64,000 nucleotides of DNA from Xylocopa sonorina (GCF_050948175.1 NC_135198.1:13141001-13205000); one strand, 5' to 3'; positions 1 through 13,400 are shown, counted from the stretch's first letter. The notes: generated from the letters alone by a model not told the origin. Made by a program: numbers and translations.

Positions 1-303
1 CATTCCATTATTGTATGGTGGTAGTTATACAATAAGTGTTGTAACTTAGAGTTGTACGAATGTTGTGCGTACGTGTGAAAGTGTGCATATTTTCTGCAAT
101 GGTTCTTTTTTCGTTCTGTTCCAGCAATCTTTAAAGATGAAATTAATTCCATTCTGGAGTCAGTTTTGATTTATGTATTTATAAAATTGCGAAATAACAA
201 TAAGCTTATTATGATGCATTTATGATTAAATGCATGCATTTCACATATGAAAAATAATGTTTAAAATCAGTGTATATTGGAGTATAACCTGATTGCATTA
301 AGA
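1..303 (+). other. 5' flank and leader of ttv
   Basis: AT-rich sequence in front of the ttv start codon. I see no coding region and no clear TATA box or initiator. The reading frame of ttv extends a few codons upstream only through a TTG at 277, which is not a credible start in an animal, so this stretch is best read as promoter and 5' untranslated sequence. The transcription start cannot be placed from sequence. Confidence 0.5.
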
Positions 304-3300
304 ATGCAAGCCAAGAAGCGCTATTTATTATTATTTGTAACATGCGCGTTTCTTGGTTATTGTTACTTCGGTGGTTACCGGTTAAAAAGTGAAAAGTCTA
401 CAGGCAGATCTCAGTTGCCTTATGAGCGATTGCCTTCATATTTAAGTCTAAATGAAGAGTTATACGACAAGGATTTAAGAACATCAAATGGAAATCCATT
501 AATGTCTCAACGTACAAGGCAGTGCCGTATGGAGACTTGTTTTGACTTTACAAGATGCAAGCAGGGGTTCACAGTGTACGTGTATCCAGTTGAAGATGTG
601 ATAAGTCCGTTGTACCAAAAAATATTAAATGTTATTACGGAATCAAGATATTATACATCGGATCCAAGTCGAGCATGTATATTTGTATTAGCTCTTGATA
701 CGTTAGACAGAGATCCATTATCAACAGAATTCGTACATAACCTTCCTTCAAAATTAATGCGTCTACAGTACTGGAATAACGGAAGAAATCACTTGATATT
801 CAATTTATACTCTGGAACATGGCCCGACTACGCGGAGGAATCATTAGCCTTTGATTTGGGATATGCGATGCTTGCAAAAGCCAGTATGTCTATCAGCAAG
901 CACAGACCAGACTTTGATATATCTATACCATTATTTGGAAAACAACATCCGGAACGCGGCGGTGAACCGGGTCAAGCTTTAGAGAATAATTTTCCTAGCA
1001 ATAAAAAATATGTTGCAGCTTTCAAGGGTAAAAGATACGTCCATGGTATAGGTTCTGAAACTAGAAATGCTCTCTATCATTTACACAATGGCAAAGATTT
1101 GGTATTTGTCACAACATGTCGTCACGGTAAAGCATGGAGAGAGTTACAAGATGAACATTGTCAACAAGATAATCAGGAGTATGATACGTGCGTATCGAAT
1201 GAAAAATCGAATGAAAAATCAAATGAAAAAATCAAATTTAACGTTTAATTTGTTATTCCAGATACGATTATGAAATTTTATTAATGAATGCTACGTTTTG
1301 TCTTGTACCAAGAGGAAGAAGACTTGGCAGCTTCCGATTTTTAGAAGCTTTAAGAGCTGGATGCATTCCGGTTATTTTAAGTAATGGCTGGGCACTTCCT
1401 TTTCATGAACGAATCGATTGGACACAAGCTGTTATATTTTCTGATGAAAGACTGTTACTTCAAGTAAATAAATTTAACATAAGGCTTGATATTAAAAGAA
1501 TAATAAAACTCGTACTCTAAACGTTACTTTCTTAGATTCCAGATATAGTAAGGTCTGTGTCCAACGTACAAATCCTCAAATTACGACAGCAGACACAATT
1601 CCTTTGGGAACGATACTTTTCGTCGATAGAGAAAATTGTATTTACGGTATTCGAGGTAATGTTAATAAGGTGGTGCTAACATTTCGATAGAGAAGACGAC
1701 TTTAATTTCCTAACGTTCGATCGAACTCATAGAATATTCGCGAGCGTCTACCTTGGGAAGGTACAAGAGAGAAACTTGTTTGGAATACTAGTCCCGGAGC
1801 GTTGGCTATATTACCGCAGTTTGCTGATAGTCAGCAAGAACTTCCATTTTCGAAAAGTAATCCAGGTAATACATTCACTGCCATCATCTACTCGCAGTTG
1901 GGATCCACTGCTGTCTTATATCGCTTGCTTAAAAATATCGCGAAAAGCAAATATCTAGATAAGGTGAGTTTATCGCCTTATAGCGAACCGACTCGTATTT
2001 ATTTCGGATTCATCACATGACGATATTGTACTTTAGATTATATTAATGTGGAACTCGGACATTCCGTTACCAAGAAGACCACGATGGCAAGGGATCAAAG
2101 CATCAATACATGTTGTCACGGTCGATGGTATATCCCAACGTTTCTATCCTCATCCGTTGATCAAAACTAGTGCCATATTATCTCTAGACGAAGATGCCAC
2201 ACTTAATACAGATGAAATTGATTTCGCTTTCTCCGTTTGGCAATCTTTTCCTGACCGAATAGTGGGTTACCCGGCAAGATCGCATTACTGGGACGATTCC
2301 AAAGTAAGTTTAATAGTACCAAATTTTTCCCTTAATATTTACAGTTCGTTTCTTTACACGCGCTTTTTTTTTATATCACGTAAAGCGTTCGTGGGGCTAT
2401 ACGAGTAAATGGACAAACGACTATAGCATAATTCTAACTGGTGCCGCCTTTTATCATCGTTATTATAATACGTTGTATACCGAATTATTGAGCTCGACGC
2501 TTCACAAAACTGTCGAACAATCGCAAAATTGCGAGGACATACTTATGAATTTTTTAGTAAGTCATGTTACGCGAAGACCACCTATTAAAGTAACTCAACG
2601 GAAATTGTATAAAGATACTACGATAGCTGGAATCAGGTATGCATTACATACCTTTATTAAACTGCTACGCGGGTATAGAAGTGTGATCCTCCAAATGGCT
2701 GCGACGCCAAACACCATAGACCCCTTCGTAGCGTTCCAAGTAATCCAATTATTTCGCACTTTTTCCACAATAAATGTAACATTTCGCATCGTTAACATAT
2801 CGATATCTGTATGCACTAACAGCCATCTTTGAACTGAGTAGCATTAGAATCGAAATAATTTAAAACTGACCAATGAAACGATAGATCGCGCGATCGAGTT
2901 CCCGAATTCGATATCGATATCGAATCGCTGACTATATTTCGAAGTTTCGTCATTACATCGAATCGGCGCGCACGTTCGTTTAACCTGCTCTTCGATTTCT
3001 TAAATGTTTAGTGTCATTTAGTCATTCGTACATCCAATTAACCTGAAATAGAAGTTGGTCGATTCAATAACAAGGTATCAAGTTTCATCAGCGATACAGC
3101 TTACTTTGAAAGTGTGCTTTTTATGATAAATCTGTCGCGTGCTTATTGTCGCGTATATTTTGCCGCTATGTTAAATAGAGTTGACGTCTCATTTGTACGG
3201 CGAGTGTCTTTTGCTGTTAGTTAATGAATTTTTTATCATTGAATTAAGCTGTTCTACACGTTTTCTCACCGATGTGTCACATTTAACTATATTACGTTGC

Positions 3301-3557
3301 GTCCAGTCGTCCTTGTACCTGCGTAGCAGAATGGCGCCTCCGGTTTACTGTCTTGCTTAACACTTCGAATTTTCAGATCTCCATGGAACGATCCGGATCA
3401 CTTTATACAGCGGCAAACGTGCATGAATACGTTTGTGGCTGTTTTCGGGTACATGCCGTTATTGCGATCAAATATGAGGCTTGATCCTGTTCTGTTCAAA
3501 GACTCTGTAAGCAACTTGCGCAAAAAGTATAGGCAAATTGAATTAGTTAGTAATTAG
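304..3557 (+). CDS. ttv: Exostosin-1 / tout-velu, heparan sulfate polymerase
   Basis: Golgi type II membrane glycosyltransferase that, with the EXT2 homologue, extends heparan sulfate by adding alternating GlcA and GlcNAc; in flies it is needed for Hedgehog movement. Seven exons: 304-1187, 1262-1463, 1536-1655, 1733-1963, 2037-2303, 2386-2636, 3377-3557. All junctions are GT-AG and in phase, giving 711 aa, close to the 746 aa of human EXT1. The ATG at 304 is chosen because the protein then begins MQAKKRY, as in vertebrate EXT1. A membrane anchor spans about residues 6-25. The GT47 exostosin domain covers roughly 80-370, with [15 protein letters not shown] and [18 protein letters not shown]. 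The GT64 domain covers about 410-700, with the metal-binding DED at 530-532 (in LSLDEDATL), then [10 protein letters not shown] and [12 protein letters not shown]. Exon 4 is less conserved, as expected. No break is seen. Codon third positions are AT-rich, unlike Cda5 next door. Confidence 0.97.
2637..3376 (+). other. ttv: Last intron of ttv
   Basis: A 740 bp intron between the sixth and seventh coding exons, by far the longest in the gene (the others are 72-82 bp). It starts with GTATGC and ends TTTTCAG. It holds AT-rich sequence and a short palindrome-like ATCGATATCGAT tract near 2912-2922. I see no conserved exon or RNA gene in it. Confidence 0.85.
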
Positions 3558-4000
3558 AATAACTACAGGATATTTCATCAGTTACACAGTTATCTAACCC
3601 CGAAACGGGTATCCTATATATGTATACATATATATAGCCTCGAATATTTCCAATAAATAGTGGCGCATATTGCTAATTGATGATCGCGTGCGCGCGCTAG
3701 AGGCTATTCCAAATGTATAAGGTACACTTACATTGTTGTAAGTAAAGAATCCACTGTGTCCCAGTGGCTGACCCAGCAGTAAATCAAGAAGGTCCTTCAT
3801 TCTCTACGAATGACGATACTCTGCGCTTTTATGTATTCGCAAAATGAATTTTGTACAAAGTAAACGGGATATCTTGTAATTATTGTTCGAATCTGAATTG
3901 GGCCACGGCATGCAACCGTTGTTGTGTATATTTGCAGTATTCAATTGATGTACATACGAATCGTTTCATAGTTATTAATAAAACGAGAAAAAATAAAAAA
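3558..4000 (+). terminator. ttv: ttv 3' UTR with candidate poly(A) signals
   Basis: After the TAG at 3555-3557 the sequence is AT-rich and non-coding. Two canonical AATAAA hexamers lie at 3652-3657 and 3977-3982; the second is followed by an A-rich run. Either could end the transcript, and tandem use is possible. The choice is inference. Confidence 0.55.
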
Positions 4001-4863
4001 AAAAGAGACGAGCATTATCTGGCAGATTTTTCAACTTTTAAAACCGGCCTTTGAAAGTTACACAAAGTGTTCCAATTATAGTCAATTGAAATTGCTCGAA
4101 TACTAAATTTATCAAACGCTTACTTTGCTCTAATCGTTAAAACGATAATTGTCGTGCAGATAATATTTTGTATAAGCCAGAGGTAAAGAAAAAAGACGCA
4201 GCTACGCGTGGATTGCGTCTCGAGTAGCCAGCCTCAGGGATGGATCTATTTAACGCGAAAACTGAAATGCAACTTACGACCTTGTGGACTATCTGAGAGC
4301 TAGTGTGTAATAATTTTGTTATCTACATTTCGATTCTTATGACCCGATATCGGTAATTAGGTACATATCGTTCTTGCAATCATTAAAGATATCGATGTTT
4401 GCCTCTATTTAGCGTTCATAAGAGTACTACGTTGTTGTGTATGAAGACAAGTTTACGCAAAGCAATTCGTTTCGTTTCCCAATATGTACATAACACTGTA
4501 CATTCGTAGTTTCCCTATGTATTCTATCCAGGACACAGATTATTCGTAAATCGTAATCAAGTACGTAGAAAGTATTTCAAGGTTTTACGTATTATCATAC
4601 ACGTATTACATACAGATATCGCGTATTTTTATTTCTTCGCGGATACAGATATGTGTACATATATTATAGTTTGATTGCTCTCAGGAGACCTTTAAAAGGA
4701 AGTAAGAAATTACTTGTGAAATAATATCGCAAGTACGTCTAGTCGTTTACGTTCATTTATTGTACCGGTACGCCCAAGGGGAAAGTGAATGATCCGCGTG
4801 GACAAAGTCGATGCCGTGTTTGTTTTTCCACGATATAAGGAATAAAAATGGAATATACGTCTA

Positions 4864-4897
<34 letters not shown>

Positions 4898-5780
4898 CAT
4901 ATGCGACGTTCATAATTATCATGTGATATATTCGTAATTATCGGAGGCAGAATTAAATAGGACTGTGTAATTCCACCAATGGCATTTCTTTGTAATGATA
5001 GCGTTATACGTTATAACATGTGTTATAAGAAATGTAATAATTTTTATTATAGCGTTGATTTCGATACTCAAAGGGTCAGCAGGAACGAAGAACCCTTTTT
5101 CACGATTAGTTTCTCGTTGCTTATGCTTTCTATTCGATACAAGAGATCGATGTAAATAATTTTTAAGGTACAATGTCTCTTACTGTTACTATTTACTGGC
5201 ACGAATAAATCTAGTTCTTCTTTCCTGCCTACTCTTCACTCTATAAATCTTAATTACATATGGGACTGTGCAAAATGATCGCTTTTACTCTAAACAAAGT
5301 AACCCGCGATAGCGTTGCGTTTGTTACGGTACCAAACATTTACGTTTTATTCTAACAGAAGGATATTTCGAAATATTTTAAAGTTCATTAATTCGATGCT
5401 GATCGTCAATGTAATCTTGTTGCGTCAAAGTAACGTATATTTGAACAAAATATTGGTGATTTTATATGGCCAAGGAAATAAAGTTTTTATACAAACTTAC
5501 GCGATCATTGACTCGTCGACAAGAATATATATGTATATATATTTAAAATTTTTTTCATTATTATATTATTATTATTTGTATGTATTTATCCATAGTTTGA
5601 TCGAACTATAGTATTGCTTATCTTTTTTTTCTTAGAGACCCTCCGCCACGAAAGAACCTTCATACGTATCGATTCACCCCCTGACTCGACCACGCCATAT
5701 TTTTCCCGAAACATAATATCCTATTCAAAATTCCTCGGATACACGATGAAGAAAGGTACAAATATTTCAGGCGATTTTAC
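4001..5780. other. AT-rich intergenic DNA between ttv and Cda5
   Basis: Low-GC sequence with many short A/T runs and a TA-rich simple repeat at about 4868-4900. The open frames here are short and K/N/Y/I-rich, as expected from AT-rich random sequence. I recognise no gene or RNA. Confidence 0.7.
4868..4900. repeat. (TA)n microsatellite
   Basis: An alternating TA tract with flanking GTATATACATATG, in the AT-rich intergenic region. It is a simple sequence repeat with no evident gene function. Confidence 0.8.
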
Positions 5781-6689
5781 GATAGTGCCTTCGTAGACGA
5801 TTCGTACTAACCCTCGACATTTCGTTTGTAGGAGAAAGAGCGCGGGCGATCGACGTGAAACTTTTCTCTCGTTGGCCGGTCACGTAAGCTGAGAATGGTT
5901 TCAGGGTTACCGATACGGGGAACAGAAAAATCCGATCGAAGGAAGGCGGATTTGGTGGTGGAAAGCAGCCGCGATCCGTGTACCGATACCACCACCATCG
6001 TATAACCACCACCATGAGCGTGGCCCACCACCATCGTCCCGTTCGGTGCGATCGCGAACGCGAGAATGGTGGTGGCCACGCGATATAGTACCAACACTCC
6101 CTTCTTTGTTGCTGCTTTGCTAGAAAGGTGACTATGCCAAGAAGACAGGAGGTATTGAGCACGCCTTGCGTATACCCAGTCACCTTTCTCTCTTCGTGAC
6201 CGTAGCATATGTTTTGCGACGTCGATGGAGCTCTCGCGGCTTTGAAACGGCGCCACATTGAAGCTGCTGCGCTCCGGCTCCTCCGTTGCCACCTTTCCTT
6301 CCCTCTTCTTTTCCCGTACAATTTTTTCGCCGAATTCTCCAGCGAAAAGAACGTGCCCGAGAGAACGTCAGTGTTTGCTCGGCCGGGATCGAGTTCGAGT
6401 AAAAACGTAAACGAAGAAAAACGAAAGGAAATCGCCGCGGCAACAACGTCGCGCGGAGTCAGCCGCTTCACGCGATATCATCCGTTTCACCCGGTTTATT
6501 CAATTTTCGTTCCCGTACATCGACCAGTACTTCTCCTTTCCTTTTCCATCCTCCTTTTTATTTTTCACGCGTATGTGCGCGAACCCTTCGACGTTCGAGT
6601 AGCAAGCACCAGCATCGCCACATCGTTTGGAAAATTTGCTAACTGCGTGATTTCATCGAGCGACTACAATCGAAGATAGAAAGACCAAG
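5781..6689 (+). promoter_or_regulatory. Putative promoter and 5' leader of Cda5
   Basis: GC content and CpG density rise sharply here, just before the Cda5 signal-peptide exon. The stretch has CCACCACC repeats at 5988-6036 flanked by GGTGGTGG at 5954-5961 and 6068-6075. It also holds a 156-codon ATG-initiated frame (6209-6679) ending 11 nt before the Cda5 start, which could be an upstream ORF if transcribed. Long overlapping frames on the opposite strand are composition shadows. Assignment as promoter or leader rests on position only; no TATA box or initiator was identified. Confidence 0.4.
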
Positions 6690-6741
6690 ATGATCATCGT
6701 AAGCAGCGTGTTGCTCCTGCTGACGGTCGTGTCGAGAATTG
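6690..6741 (+). CDS. Cda5: Cda5 exon 1, signal peptide
   Basis: Seventeen codons and one extra base, ending at a perfect GTGAGT donor. The peptide MIIVSSVLLLLTVVSRI is a typical signal sequence. Its phase fits the chitin-binding exon at 31548, where G+CG makes the Ala that follows. It lies 24.8 kb from that exon, so the link is inferred from phase, the signal peptide and the absence of a better candidate. Confidence 0.8.
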
Positions 6742-9700
6742 GTGAGTGTTAAATAATTCATTGTTAATGGTTTGTTTGCTTGCTTCGTACGGTGATGTAA
6801 TAAAATTCATATGTTGTTACTAGACCGCAGATGTTTATAATACAATGTAATTTCTATTTCGTTACATCACTGGTCTTGCAGGAATGGCATTCTCGCCACG
6901 CTTGTTTCGAATCGCATGCTCCAACTTTTACCGCGATTGTCAATAAAACTCGCGCGTCCGTTCCATACGAAAATTCAGTTCGCGCGAAGCGCATTTCGCG
7001 CCGGTGCGTTTTAAATCACTCTCGAAGGTCAGAGAGGAAAACCGAGCGTGGACGTAGCGGTGAACGGCGACGCGTATTCAAATATCCCGAATAATTTAAG
7101 TTATATAATTCACAAGTGATATTTCACCTGTTTCGGGTTGAACTTTTACACAAAAAGTGAATAAAAACCACTTTCTTATGCGACGATAATACTTATATAA
7201 GGAAATTTCTGAAAGATGTCAAAAAATTCACTGTTGCAAATGAACGAATCCTGACGAGAGTCGATGACTCGCCGGTGAGCCCGCTCGTTGACTGGTTCGC
7301 ATTACCCGCGAAAATGTCAGTTTACGTAACGTTCGGCTCGTTGAATAACTAGTACACGCGGAAATCAAGTAAAGCGCTGTCGGTCCCCGAGGGTGTGCCC
7401 CAAGGGTGCTCGCGCGAACCTCCTTTTTCCACGGTATTCGCGGCGGTTCCCTTCTCGACCGGATCCCAAATACGGATACACGTTTTAAAATGCTTCCTCG
7501 AATAGCTAGGTCGATTTAATTCGTTTGGGCCGTTTTTGGAAAAATCCACTACTCGTTAGCGGTATTCTTATCATGGTCCAGCGGGGGTATATTTTTCAAA
7601 TATTTTTCACGACTTCGTTTAAGGAAATACCAATCCGGCACGCAAATAGAACTATTCGGTTTCATTCAGTTTTGCACATTTTGTGGTTTGCACAATATTT
7701 CGTACTAATCCGAGGCTGAAAAATTCCATTGAATTTCGCAGCTGTTAATTTTCGTTGATTTATCTAGGCACCTTCGCCGAAGTCTGCGGCCACCGTAGCA
7801 AGGATTTCGCAAAGCGATCGTTTCGCATGCGAAACCCACCTACCGTGTTGCCCGATTGCAACAGTTTCTCCCCCGTCGGTCGACAAACGAACAATCAACA
7901 AAAACCAGCTTGCTATCGGTTAACAGCGTTGTTTAAATACTTTTTAGCTCGTAAACAAATCGTCTGTCGGTGATCCAGCGTGATGAACGAAAAGGTCCGC
8001 CAGAACGCGGATGCCATTTGCTGTGCATGCACAACGAGCTCCAACCTGTTGCAAAACTAGGGATCGATCGTGCTGCGGTGAACCATAGCGATTATATCGG
8101 AAGAGATTCGATTTCCGAATGAAATCGATGGAACGACTCGGCACGAAGGTGGCTCGGACGCAAACAAGGGGAAATGTTAACAGGATAGTAGTACAATTCG
8201 GTAACACGGTTGATGGGTTCGCCGTGGAAACGATCCTTTTGCGAAATCGTTCGCCGGAGGTGCTCTCCTAGGTGCAACGGGCGCAGCGACTGTGGATAGA
8301 ATCAAGAAATCTATTCCCATCGGTTAACAAGGACTGCGCACGCCGTAACGTACGTCCGCTGTCGGGTCTAGCCGGTTGTGAACTTTGATAGCTGGAACGA
8401 TATTAAATTATACCTGTTGGGAAATCGATGGTTCGGCAGAAATTGTACGAACGACGTTCACCCGGTACCTACGATCTATCGTACTTCCTGCGCGCCATTC
8501 AACCGGTCTGGGGAAACGTACCACCTCGTTTTATTACCACCTTCACGCAATTTATCGTACCGTTCGGTTGAATCATCTTACTACAAACGGCGCGATCAAC
8601 AACGACGATTACACGCTAAGTGATAGCGCCGTTTGTCGGCTGCGTTTTCTCTTTAACTACGCGAAGATCTGCCGACGACAATGGATTAATGGAATGTAAG
8701 GATGCCGTGGAATCCGACCTTCGACCATGTTTTCGATATTTTTTATTTTTTCTCGCTAGAAATACACCGCTACGCGGGATGACGAGGATGTTATTCATGA
8801 AAACAGCTGAGCAGAGGCCACGTGCCCGCCGCAACGAGTATTCAAATTTATTCGTGCTCCCTCTGACGCTCCCACTCGCTCTGCTCTGATATAAATCGCC
8901 GACAAGTTGGAATAGTTCCTTTCCCACGGACGGAAATAAAGTTGTCGTCGGTCCCGACCAGCCGACGAGTCCAAGATATTTCGTAAAACGCGAAAAGGTC
9001 GCCCGTTGTACGGAGCAGGAAATTTGCAGAAGAGAAAGGAGGGACAGAGGAATCGCGGGGGTCAACCAGGATATTCCGGCAGGAATCCTACCGGATCGAG
9101 AGCCCTAGGATTATCGAAGTAGTCGCGGTTTCACGCGTAGGCGCCATCGTATCGCGATATCGTCTACCGCTATCGAGTAATTTACAGTCAGGATGCAGTT
9201 TACGCCCCGTAATTTATCCGCCCCCAATCTCAACCTCGGCGTCAAGGACTCGGCTAGAAATATTACCGAGATTACGTTTGGGTGGCGCAGGGTGCGGCCC
9301 GAGGTAGCCTCAGTTCGAGCCACGAGCATTCTCGGGTAAAAAATAAAAAGGGATATGAATTACCTCACGACCGCCTCTCTAGCTTTTCCATTATCGTCCG
9401 GGATAGGAGGTCGTGATCGTTTCTTTGTTCAGAATTACGGTTTCGAGTTACGTACCTACTCACTAGCCTCGCGCCAATTGCGGCTGCCCTCCCCCCTCGC
9501 GAGCTTGAACTTTTGAAAAATCACTTTCACCAGCCGGAAGTAACGATTCGCGCGCGAATCGGCGTAGCGCGGTGGATATTACAAAAATTCGTATCTCTTT
9601 CGGGTGACAGCACTGCGAGTAAAAGAGAAATCTGGTCATTAAACGTTCCAATTATCGAGAATTCAAGCTGTTTCTCTCGTGCACGAAGCAGAGCCGAACC

Positions 9701-10454
9701 GCGCGCTTCTTTTCACCAGACGACTGCTCGAATTATTAACATATCTCGCGAAGAGCTCGCGCAACAATGCTTCGTCCCAACCGGATACGCGAGTTTAATT
9801 CGCGGATACCAGCCCTCTGAAAGCCGGTGTTACAGACGTCCGTGTAACCCAGCCGGCGATATTTTATCCGTCGACAGTTCGATGGTAAATTATGTTCGCG
9901 CGGCGTATTAAAACCGATACCACGAACAGTGCATACCCGTCCAGTATCCAAGGAATACGATATACACCGTGGCCGGACACGTTCCACGACTATTATCCTT
10001 TCTCCGGGATTCCAAGTGCACCCGCGTTGCATTTCTGCCTCGCAATTATTAGAAGAATTCCTCGTCCACGCTCATCGTCTGTTACACGGCCAATCACAGC
10101 GTCCCGTGTTTATTGAAAATACAGAAAATCTGGCTGTACCTAAGGTAAAATTGTTTCTCGCTCGCATCGAGGATCGTCGTGTCGAGCCTGTTACACGCAT
10201 ACCCGTTTAAACGTTTTCCACGGTATTACAGGATAAGGAGTAACGCGAGGATGGTGCTCGGTGGCGAACAAAGTACTCCCGGAGGATACCCGATATTGTA
10301 ATATCGCAGGCTTGTAATTCCGTTTGTTAGCACGCATTGGAGAACCGGGCCCGCGGCCGTTCGTTCGTGTACCCGGCAAGCTCGCCGCTTTGTGTCGCTG
10401 GCGGAACGTTTCTACGGCCATTATCCTTCCCTCGGGATTCCATCAGCACCCACA

Positions 10455-10490
<36 letters not shown>

Positions 10491-13400
10491 CTTGTTCGCA
10501 ATTACCAGGAGAATTTACCGCGGCGTACATAGGTTATGCCATGAACCGCACCGTGTTGCCTATTACGTTCTCCGCGGTGCGTTATCCATCGCGTGTCCAT
10601 CGCTGTGGTCCTCTGTTCCTCGCCAATTACCCGGGGAATTTACCGTGGCCAATGCACCGGGTATCAGTCCCTCGACTTCACGGCCTCCATTATCCTTGGA
10701 CCGCCGACTGGTTCCATAGTCGTGTTCCGTGCAACGGCGGCGACGAAGACGACGACAACGGGGAACTATTTCGTTGGCCGTGAAAATAAAAACACTTTCG
10801 AATATCAAGACGCATCTCTTTGGTCCTACGTTTCTCTCTCTCTCTCTCGTGGCGCCCGTTTAAAGGCAAAGTAGGTGCGACACGAAAGCGAGGAGGAATT
10901 TAATTACGCGTCCTCGTCGTAATTTCGTGTAACTGTGAACGCGCAACGGCTCGAAAAATTATGTAAACGGGCATAAATTTTGAACAGCGTTCGCGAATTA
11001 CTTAAGCTTAACAGCCTCGGATGATTGGCATTAACGCACCCCGCGTTACTTATTACGAGCACGGCTGTAACCTCCGTGCCCGCGCGTCGTAAAACAATAC
11101 GCGGTGGAATTGGTTAGCCGAGAACCGTAATAATGCGCGCGAGCCAGCTATCATTTTAAGAGCCCCTTCATTGATCGATCGATAAACAAGGATCCATATT
11201 TGGATTCGCAAATAACCAAAACCATTATCCGTCTTGTCTAACGCTCGAAATAACCATCGTCGTCAGCTCGTGCGCGCAACGGGGACTGTCGAAGAACCGA
11301 CAGCCTTTGTCGTCGCGTCGTCGCGACATCCCCGTTAATACCTCCGCATAAGGCAACTTCGTTTAAGGCCCGATCGCCGCGCGTTTGATTGCACTGACGC
11401 GCGATTAAATATTCCGTCTGTGAAATTTCGGAGCGCCGTTCCCAATCGGCGACACCAGACGAGACTTTCGCCGGCGTCCACGCGAGAGAACAGATTCGAT
11501 TTCAAGAGGAAGCCTGAAGCGCTGCGAAGGTTCGCCATAAATAAGACCGAGCTGGGAACAACGAAAGAGAGTTAAGGGCTGCGCGGAGCTCGTTAAACGC
11601 AACTCGCGACAGTTTACTAGCCGAAGTCGAGCGGGGTTACGAGGAGGGTGCTCGGGGTCTTCGATGTCGTAGGTCAAGCGTTTTTCACCTCGCGAAGAGA
11701 CGCGTCGCCCACGCGTTCCTCTGTCGTCGGGGATGTCGAAGCTTGTCCGATATGATTTAACGCCGGGACAATTGTCTGCCTACGTCGTAAACGAGATCCT
11801 GTTCCAGCCGCGCGGCATACTCTACGTGTTATCTCGAAATCGACCGGGGTGGTGTAATATGCCTGATACATTAGTCTTGCGAGATATAGACGCGCGATTT
11901 CATACACCGTTATTTGCCATTGTTTTTCTCAGCGGAGCGTTGTTTAACCTTTCAATCGCGAACAGCCGCGCGTGTACGCCCTCCCAGGATACGTTACTCT
12001 CTTTACGAACGCCGCGATTCACCGATTGCCCCGCGCTCGAATTCGTTTCGTTCGATCCCAGAGGCGTCTCGTTCATTATTGGGCGTTACAAAATCGGGAC
12101 ATTAATATTCGAGTCCCCTTTCTCTCGCTCGTCTCTCTCGCTGGCGCTACCCATCGAACGCAATTAAAACTTGGCATGCATAACGAACGACGCCGCTTTC
12201 ACGGTCACCCAATTCGCGGTGAATCCGCCCACGCTGGCATCTCCTCCGTCATCGCGTACCCGTATTTCCTAGGCGTTACGCGGGTATTAAGGACAGCCGC
12301 GTTCGCATTCGCGTTGCCCTCGAAAAGTCGCGGCGCATCTCGAGAAACGAGGTTTCACCTTCTCCTTCACCGGCCTGCACGGCATCCTCCGGTTGCCTTT
12401 TATTTTCACCAATGCGCGCGCGCGCGCGACCGCGACCCAGCTACGAAATCGAAACGGGTTAATCGCGGCAATTAAATATTCCACGTTTCACCGTTGAAAT
12501 CCTTGCGCAATTACGCAGCTCGCGCCATTAGCGCGATTACTACGAGCGATCCGCTCATGAAAATTGATTGCTCGTCGGCGCGGCCCTTCCGCAATCGCTT
12601 CCGCGACACCGTCCGTGAATAACATCGATAGACGAAAACACGGACGAGACGAAGCCTCGTTTTATTCGAACGACGCGCGCCACGCGTGTCCTGAAAAATA
12701 GTCAAGATACGAAGTTTCACTCGTTCGCCGTTGTCCGAGGCAGCGAAATCCTGCTACTCACGGCACTTTCGCACGTGAGCGCGCGACTAAGCAAACACTC
12801 GCCTCGGCTACGATAGCGAAAACACCTGTGATAGATGCTTGATTACGCAGCGGAGTGTCTCGTCACGAGGAACTTCGCCTGGTAAAGCCGCCCTGCTCTT
12901 TTTCCTGCTTCCAATGCTCGACGTTTAACGGCGCGTAGAGTGTCGCAACCGTTCGGTCAAGTTTCTTCAAGGCTTGCTCTCAAAACCATCAAGCTGTCCT
13001 ATATCTGGGTCGTCGATATGTATCCGGTATCAGTTTTTCACTTGCGCTCTAGAGAGAGAAAAATATCGAGTAGTTTCGTGCCCACTGCTCGACTCCCACG
13101 TTTCGCAACTACCTTTTTTCATTACGTTCGTCGTTGGTTTTTTAATCGGAAATGGTGTTTGGGACGCGATGAACGCGTCATTGTCGGTGTATCTCACCTT
13201 GCAGTATCTTTAACTAATCGCTGCCATGGTAAATGGAGACTTTAACTCGACGGTAATGACCGGTTGCGTGGTGTTGCGACGTATTAATAAAATTGCGCAA
13301 TCTGGTAATCGTTGGAAGCTATACGAAAGACCGGTCGCAACGAGCGGAGGATCAGCCGGCTCTCGAGCAACATAGAGGAAATGCAGTTGCGATCTCGCGG

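Noticed and set aside
277..303. Upstream extension of the ttv protein from 277
   Set aside because: The codon at 277 is TTG. The ATG at 304 gives MQAKKRY, the conserved EXT1 N-terminus.
5767..6471. 234-codon - strand frame overlapping the Cda5 upstream region
   Set aside because: Composition is low-complexity (W/V/R runs from the CCACCACC repeats), it overlaps another frame on each strand, and no family is recognisable.
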